Positions 59,171-64,000 of a stretch of 64,000 nt of DNA are shown here, piece by piece (within the stretch, counting starts at the first letter, position 1; each line of letters opens with the position of its first letter). Source of the stretch: Glycine soja (taxonomy: Eukaryota; Streptophyta; Magnoliopsida; Fabales; Fabaceae); the NCBI RefSeq assembly GCF_004193775.1, contig NC_041009.1, positions 42,773,534-42,837,533 of the forward strand, given 5' to 3'. The position numbers were made by a program, and so were the translations under genes. The notes below the pieces were generated by a model. The model saw only the letters and a list, made by a program, of their open reading frames with translations, made no database searches and was not told where the DNA came from.

Positions 59171-59236
59171 AATAGTAATTGATCATGTTCATGATTCTAA
59201 ACTTCACTGCATTGAAAATTTCTAGAATACCCATGG

Positions 59237-59539
59237 TTGTTTGTTGCTATTCCTATTATATGTAGAAATCAATGGTTTTCTTGTTGTGTTAAGCATCACT
59301 GGGGAAACTTGTCTCCTAAATCTCAAAAGCTTCCATTTTTTGTTACTAGCATGGATGAAGAATGTTATCTACTATCCTATGCATCAATAGATCTTGCAGG
59401 AAATTCCTCTTCGAACAAGTTTAGAGGTCAATTGCTGAAACTCGGGCTTGGGAAAGATGATTCACAAATTGCAAATAGTTGTTTGTGTTTACTAATAAAG
59501 GGACGAATTTATGCTTCTATTTTTGTTAGTGGTCACTAA
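59237..59539 (+). other. 100-codon ORF beside the gypsy LTR, unrecognised
   Basis: The frame has Cys- and Ser-rich composition (CRNQWFSCCVKHHWGN, LAGNSSSNKFRGQLLKLGLG) and ends 67 bases before the LTR at 59607. Codon-like composition is better than that of surrounding AT-rich DNA, but no family is recognised. It could be an exon remnant or chance. Confidence 0.3.
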
Positions 59540-59606
59540 GTTGAAAACACTTATTTTTAAATGTGTGTTTAGTGTGACAGTGATGAATTTAGGACCCTAA
59601 ATCAAG

Positions 59607-59904
59607 TGTTAGGGTTCGCGACGGCGTAGCAAGAGTGAGGTTAGTGAGTGAGAGAATGAGGAAAGAATAATGGCCCAAATTCGAGGAAGGGCTTCCTCCT
59701 GAGTTCCTCAGAACTATATGAGATTATTCTTATCCTATAACAAGACTTTAGCAGCTTTATATACTGCTATGATACAACCATGAATTAACTAACGATCCTA
59801 ACGGATTCGTGTAAACGTAACTGCCCTAACTAACTAATATGCACGTGCTCTATAGCTGTTTAATGGGCACATGTTATTTGTGGGTTACAAGCTACTGTGT
59901 TGCA
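59607..59904 (-). repeat. Right (3') LTR of the Ty3/gypsy element
   Basis: The block begins, on the plus strand, TGTTAGGGTTCGCG and ends ...GTTGCA, so it has TG...CA ends. On the minus strand it follows the polyprotein stop by only a few bases and contains a TATA-like TATATAAAGC near 59757. An alternative end at about 59889 (TGTAACCC on the minus strand) is possible. The partner LTR lies outside the window, so limits and target duplication cannot be confirmed. Confidence 0.6.
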
Positions 59905-59908
59905 GTTA

Positions 59909-62900
59909 CTAACTAACATAATCCTGCAAATATCTGGGTTTGGTTGTTACGCGGACTGGCCTTATCGTGGTGCGGGGTTCGTCTTCAATGGAGGTAGCAT
60001 GGTTGCTAACAATACCACCCTTCGCGGACACCACCTTGTCCTCAAGGTGGTACGTTGCTTGCAATTCCTTCCATGGTTCCCAGGATGTGTCCTCCAGGGG
60101 TTGGCCAGCCCATTGGACGAGAACCATCTGAGTTGGAGGGGACGTTGAGTCATCAAACTTGGTGTCGAGGATGCAGAGAGGTCGTGGGATAGGTTTATGT
60201 CCATGGAGTTGCAAAGGCCAGGAGGCGGTGGTCGAAGGTGGCTCGTCGTGGTAAGGACATAACAAAGAGCAGTGAAAGACCGGATGAATCCGTGCTTCAT
60301 CGGGGAGATCGAGTCGATACGCAACTGCTCCCACTCTTGCTAAGATCTTGAAGGGTCCAAAGTAGCGTTTGGATAGCTTGGAATGGGTGGCACCGGTGAC
60401 TGAACGTTGGCGCGCCGGGTGAAGTTTAACATAGACCCACTGTCCTTCAGAAAATGTGACTGCTTCACGTTTAGTATCCGCGTATTTTTTCATGGATTCC
60501 TGAGCCTTCTGTAGTGTTTTCAGCAGTTTAGCGTGTATAGCTTGGCGCAAAGTAACCAGTGACTCCACAACTTCATTGTTTGTTGATCCAGGGATATAAT
60601 GTGATATCGCAGGTGGTGGTTTACCATATATGACTTCGAATGGGGTTAATCCTGAGCTGGAGTGCAATGAAGTGTTATAACTCCATTCCGCGAGGGACAA
60701 ATAGCGGAACCAAGTGGATGGTTGGGAGCTCACGAAGCACCGAAGGTATTGTTCAAGGACTCGGTTCATCACTTCAGTCTGTCCATCAGACTGTGGGTGG
60801 TACGCCGTGCTGAGGCGGAGGCGAGTGTCGGAGAGGCGAAACAATTCCTTCCAAAAGGTGTTGAGGAACACAGGGTCCCTATCGGAGACGATGCTCCTAG
60901 GGAACCCATGGTGTTTGTAAACTATATCGAGGAACACCGTAGCAACCTTGAAAGCTGAGAATCCCGTGGGTAATGTTGCCAGATGCACCCCCTTGGAGAA
61001 CCGATCGGCGACAACGAATATAACGGTGAAGCCATGAGAAGGGGGAAGATGGGTTATGAAGTCCATGGAGATATCTTCCCATACCCCCGTCGGAGCTGGC
61101 AATGGTTGAAGAAGACCAGCCATGCGCTTGGTGCTAGACTTATGTTGTTGACATACCTTACACTCACGAATGAACTTCTTAACGTCATGCTGTAAACCTT
61201 CCCAAAAGAAGTTGGATTCCAAGCGATGTGTGGTTTTCGCAATTCCTAAATGGCCCCCCAACGGTGTAGTGTGAAACTCTAATAACAAGGAGGGAATATA
61301 GGGGTTGGTTTTATTCAGCCAAAGGCGACCGTTAAACAACAGGTGACCCTCTCGAAGATGGTAATGGGGATATGCTGAAGGATCCCTTTGAATGTTGCGT
61401 ACAAGCTCCTGGAAGATAGGATCAGCTTCGAGTTCGCGTTGGATGTCACGCAGAAAATCCAGTTGTGGCACTGAAAGGAGAAGCAACTGATCGGAATCAG
61501 GAGGTGTTCATGAGAGTGCATCTGCCACGACGTTCGTCGGACCCACCTTGTATTGGATGGTGTAGTCAAATCCCAGCAGCTTGGAGAGGTAATAATGTTG
61601 TTCTGGGGTTTGAATTACCTGCAATAGGAGTTCCCAGAGGCTCTTGTGATCTGTGAGGATCGTAAACGGACGGCCAAGGAGATATTGACGCCAATTGCGA
61701 ACGACAGCGATAATTACGTGGAGTTCCTTGACATAGGTAGAAGCATGTAGTAGTCGTGGTGTGAAGTTTTTACTAAAGAATGCGAGTGGATGTCCCTGCT
61801 GCATAAGCACAGCTCCCATGGTGGAGCCGGACGTGTCTGTTTCGATTGTAAAGGGGTCGTTGAAGTTAGGTAGAGCTAGCACCGGGGCGGAGGTCATGGC
61901 TGATTTGAGGTGATCAAAAGCAGCCTGTGATTCAGTGGTCCATTGAAATGAGTCTTTACACAAGAGGCGAGTGAGTGGAGATGCGATTGCTGCATACTTC
62001 TGAATGAACTTCCGGTAAAAACTGGTAAGACCCAGGAATGCGCGAAGCTCTTTGGCGGATGTCGGAATCGGCCATTGCGTGATAGCTTGGAGTTTGGAGG
62101 GTTCAGGGGTTACACCCTTGCCGAAAACTATGTGTCCAAGATATTCTAATTGATTCTGGGCAAACAAGCATTTCGTCTTCTTCAAAAAATACTGGCCGTG
62201 AAGGAGAGCCTGGAAGATTAACTCCAAGTGTTGAATGGGAGCAGATAAAGAACTGTTGTAGACGAGTATATTGTCGAAAAATACTGCCGCGAAACGTCGC
62301 AGGAACGGTGCTAGGAGAAGGTTCATTGCTGCCTGGAACGTGGAAGGCGCATTACACAAACCGAAGGGCATAACGAGGTATTCGTAGTGCCCTTGGTGCG
62401 TTCGAAAAGTTGTCTTCTCAATATCAGCTTCGTGCATAAGGATTTGGTGGAATCCTTGCTTGAGACCAAGCTTGGAAAACCATGAGGCGTTACCTAACTC
62501 GTCCAACAACTCGTCAATGGTGGGGATTAGGAAGCGGTCACGAACCGTTACAGCGTTAAGGGATCTGTAATCCACGCACATCCGCCAAGTTCCGTCCTTC
62601 CTCTTCACCAAGAGGACTGGGGACGAGTATGGGCTAGTGCTCATTCGAATCAGGCCGGCGGAGAGCAATTCGGAGACTTGCTTCTCTATTTCTGTCTTCT
62701 GAAAGTACGGGTACCGGTATGGCCGTACATTTACCGGTGCGGTTGAGGGTAAGAGGGTGATGTGGTGGGTAACCTCATGCAAGGGTGGTAAGCGCGTTGG
62801 GGTCTGGAAGAGCCTCTCGTATTGAGTGATGAGTCTTGCAACAGGTTCCGGTAAAGGGGAAGGATGGCCTACGGTGTGGTTTGGTGAAGTATCAGGAAAA

Positions 62901-64000
62901 ACACATAGATGAAATAGGGCAGAAGTGGAACCTGTGCGAACCAAGCGCTTTACTTGGGTTGTGGAGGCAGGTTCAAGTCCAGATGCTACGTCTGCTTGCA
63001 AAGAGACGTCCTGGCCCAAGTGCGAAAACCTCATTATGAAGGAGGAATAATCAGTGGTGATCGGCCCAAACTGCTTTAACCAGTCAATGCCGAGCACAAC
63101 ATCCGCCCCACTGATCTGAAGTAGGTGGAAAGTAACTGGAAAAGAATGGCCCTGTATGGTCAATAGAGTGTCAACACAACGTTGATTGCAATCTAGCATG
63201 GACCCGTTACCAACTAAGACTCGGAGGGGTGGTGTGTTTTCGACGGGGAGGTGGAGGAACTGCGCAATCCTTGTTTGAAGGAAGTTGTGAGTGCTTCGAC
63301 TGTCAATGAGCACGGTGATACGAGCGTTCCTTACGGTGCCGTAAACTCTAAATGTTTCCGATGATGAGAGGCCGGACATGGCATGGAGGCTAACGTGAGG
63401 GAAGCTTGTATTGGGAACCTTCTCTGGCTCGCCTTCGTTAGCTTCTAGAATGGAAATAGTTGTATCTAAGCTCGGGTCACCGTCATCTGAAGGAGAGGTA
63501 TCCGCCACGAGTAAGAGAATGCGTCCCTTACATCGGTGGTTAGGACTCCATTTGTCATCACAATTGTAGCAAAGTCCTTTTTCCCGGCGAAACGCCATGT
63601 CTTCCGGCGTGCGTTGAACATAAGGAGTCTTAGATTTAGGGTTGAGGTTAGTGGAAGAGTTGGATGGAAGTGGTTGGGACGATTGTGGAGGTGGAGTGCG
63701 CTTGTCACGAAGCTTCTCCTCTTGGAGCTTAGCAAGAGCAGTGGCCTGTAATAAGGAGATTGGCTGGAGAGCCAATACCTCGCGGCGGAGCTCTGGATTT
63801 AATCCAGAGATGAAACAGCTAAGTAGAAATGGTGGAGGGAGACCTATCACACGATTCGCCAACCTCTCAAATTCGGTTAAGTAATCATTCACCGAACCTC
63901 GTTGAACGAGTTTGAACAAAGCCCCCTTGGGATCGTTGTAGAACGTAGGTGCAAATCGTGACTCGAGCGCTTAAAGAAATCCTTGCCACGACGTGATGAG
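59909..64000 (-). pseudogene. Ty3/gypsy chromovirus gag-pol polyprotein, inactivated
   Basis: One frame runs from the right edge to 59909, broken only by a TAA at 63973-63971 and a TGA at 61510-61508. Domain order: gag (GSVNDYLTEFERLANRV), zinc knuckle CYNCDDKWSPNHRC (63562-63521), aspartic protease, reverse transcriptase (61508-63919 segment residues about 410-560), RNase H (ending VVADALS at the TGA), integrase HHCC (GGHLG ... CKVCQ) and catalytic core, then a C-terminal chromodomain (VLVQWAGQPLEDTSWEPW). The chromodomain makes it a chromovirus, perhaps Reina-like. Besides the stops, the protease active site reads DSR where the family has DSG, the RT motif-A aspartate position is Gly (KLGLKQGFHQ), and the RT box is FFDN instead of FFDD. 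It is therefore dead, although integrase looks intact. The gag N terminus lies beyond the window. Confidence 0.93.

Noticed and set aside
60714..61195. Several plus-strand frames across the chromovirus
   Set aside because: Shadows of the minus-strand polyprotein.

Overview
This is a eukaryotic, AT-rich plant nuclear window. Genes have GT-AG introns, intergenic stretches are long, and LTR retrotransposons, MITE-like elements and long (AT)n microsatellites are abundant. Gene content (phi-class GST cluster, NAC factor, JASON-like protein, coumarin-type 2-oxoglutarate dioxygenase) points to a dicot, most likely a legume close to soybean (Glycine). The species is an inference; nothing here proves it.

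Layout. 1-2.4 kb: decayed Ty1/copia element. 3.3-7.6 kb (+): seven-exon JASON-like gene with a G-box and a small upstream ORF in its leader. 8.9-9.5 kb (+): GST pseudogene split by a 187-bp MITE. 10.6-12.5 kb (-): intron-less coiled coil/winged-helix/LRR protein of CNL resistance-protein type, with a 13-residue tandem repeat where the NB-ARC would be. 12.5-16.1 kb: its upstream region in two copies, the second orphaned and split by two insertions. 16.5-17.3 kb: hAT-type element with 8-bp target duplication. 17.4-17.6 kb: LINE-type RNase H scrap. 19.4-20.7 kb (-): intact GSTF gene. 21.9-24.0 kb (-): copia remnant beside a truncated GSTF first exon. 24.1-24.5 kb: tRNA-Ile-derived repeat. 27.3-28.8 kb (+): second intact GSTF gene. 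29.0-29.3 kb: a hairpin joined to a decayed piece of organelle (plastid-like) 23S rDNA. 31.8-33.8 kb (+): feruloyl-CoA 6'-hydroxylase-like gene with two compensating frameshifts. 35.3-36.8 kb: very long foldback (MULE-like) element. 37-51 kb: gene-poor, with small DNA elements and LTR debris. 52.0-58.0 kb (+): NAC gene of the ANAC042/JUNGBRUNNEN1 type with a 4.3-kb second intron. 58.8-59.0 kb: second tRNA-Ile-derived repeat. 59.6 kb to the right edge (-): nearly full-length chromodomain Ty3/gypsy element with an LTR, inactivated by nonsense and active-site changes.

How the genes relate. The clearest theme is local GSTF duplication and decay: four loci in 20 kb, two intact and two broken, in both orientations. 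The CNL-derived gene shows a parallel duplication of its upstream region. GSTs, a CNL-type protein, a coumarin-pathway dioxygenase and an ANAC042-type factor are all stress or defence associated, but that grouping is loose. I found no convincing undescribed multi-gene system. The most unusual items are the NB-ARC-less LRR protein with its repeat linker, the organelle rDNA/hairpin junction, the divergent catalytic loop of the second GST, and the foldback element.
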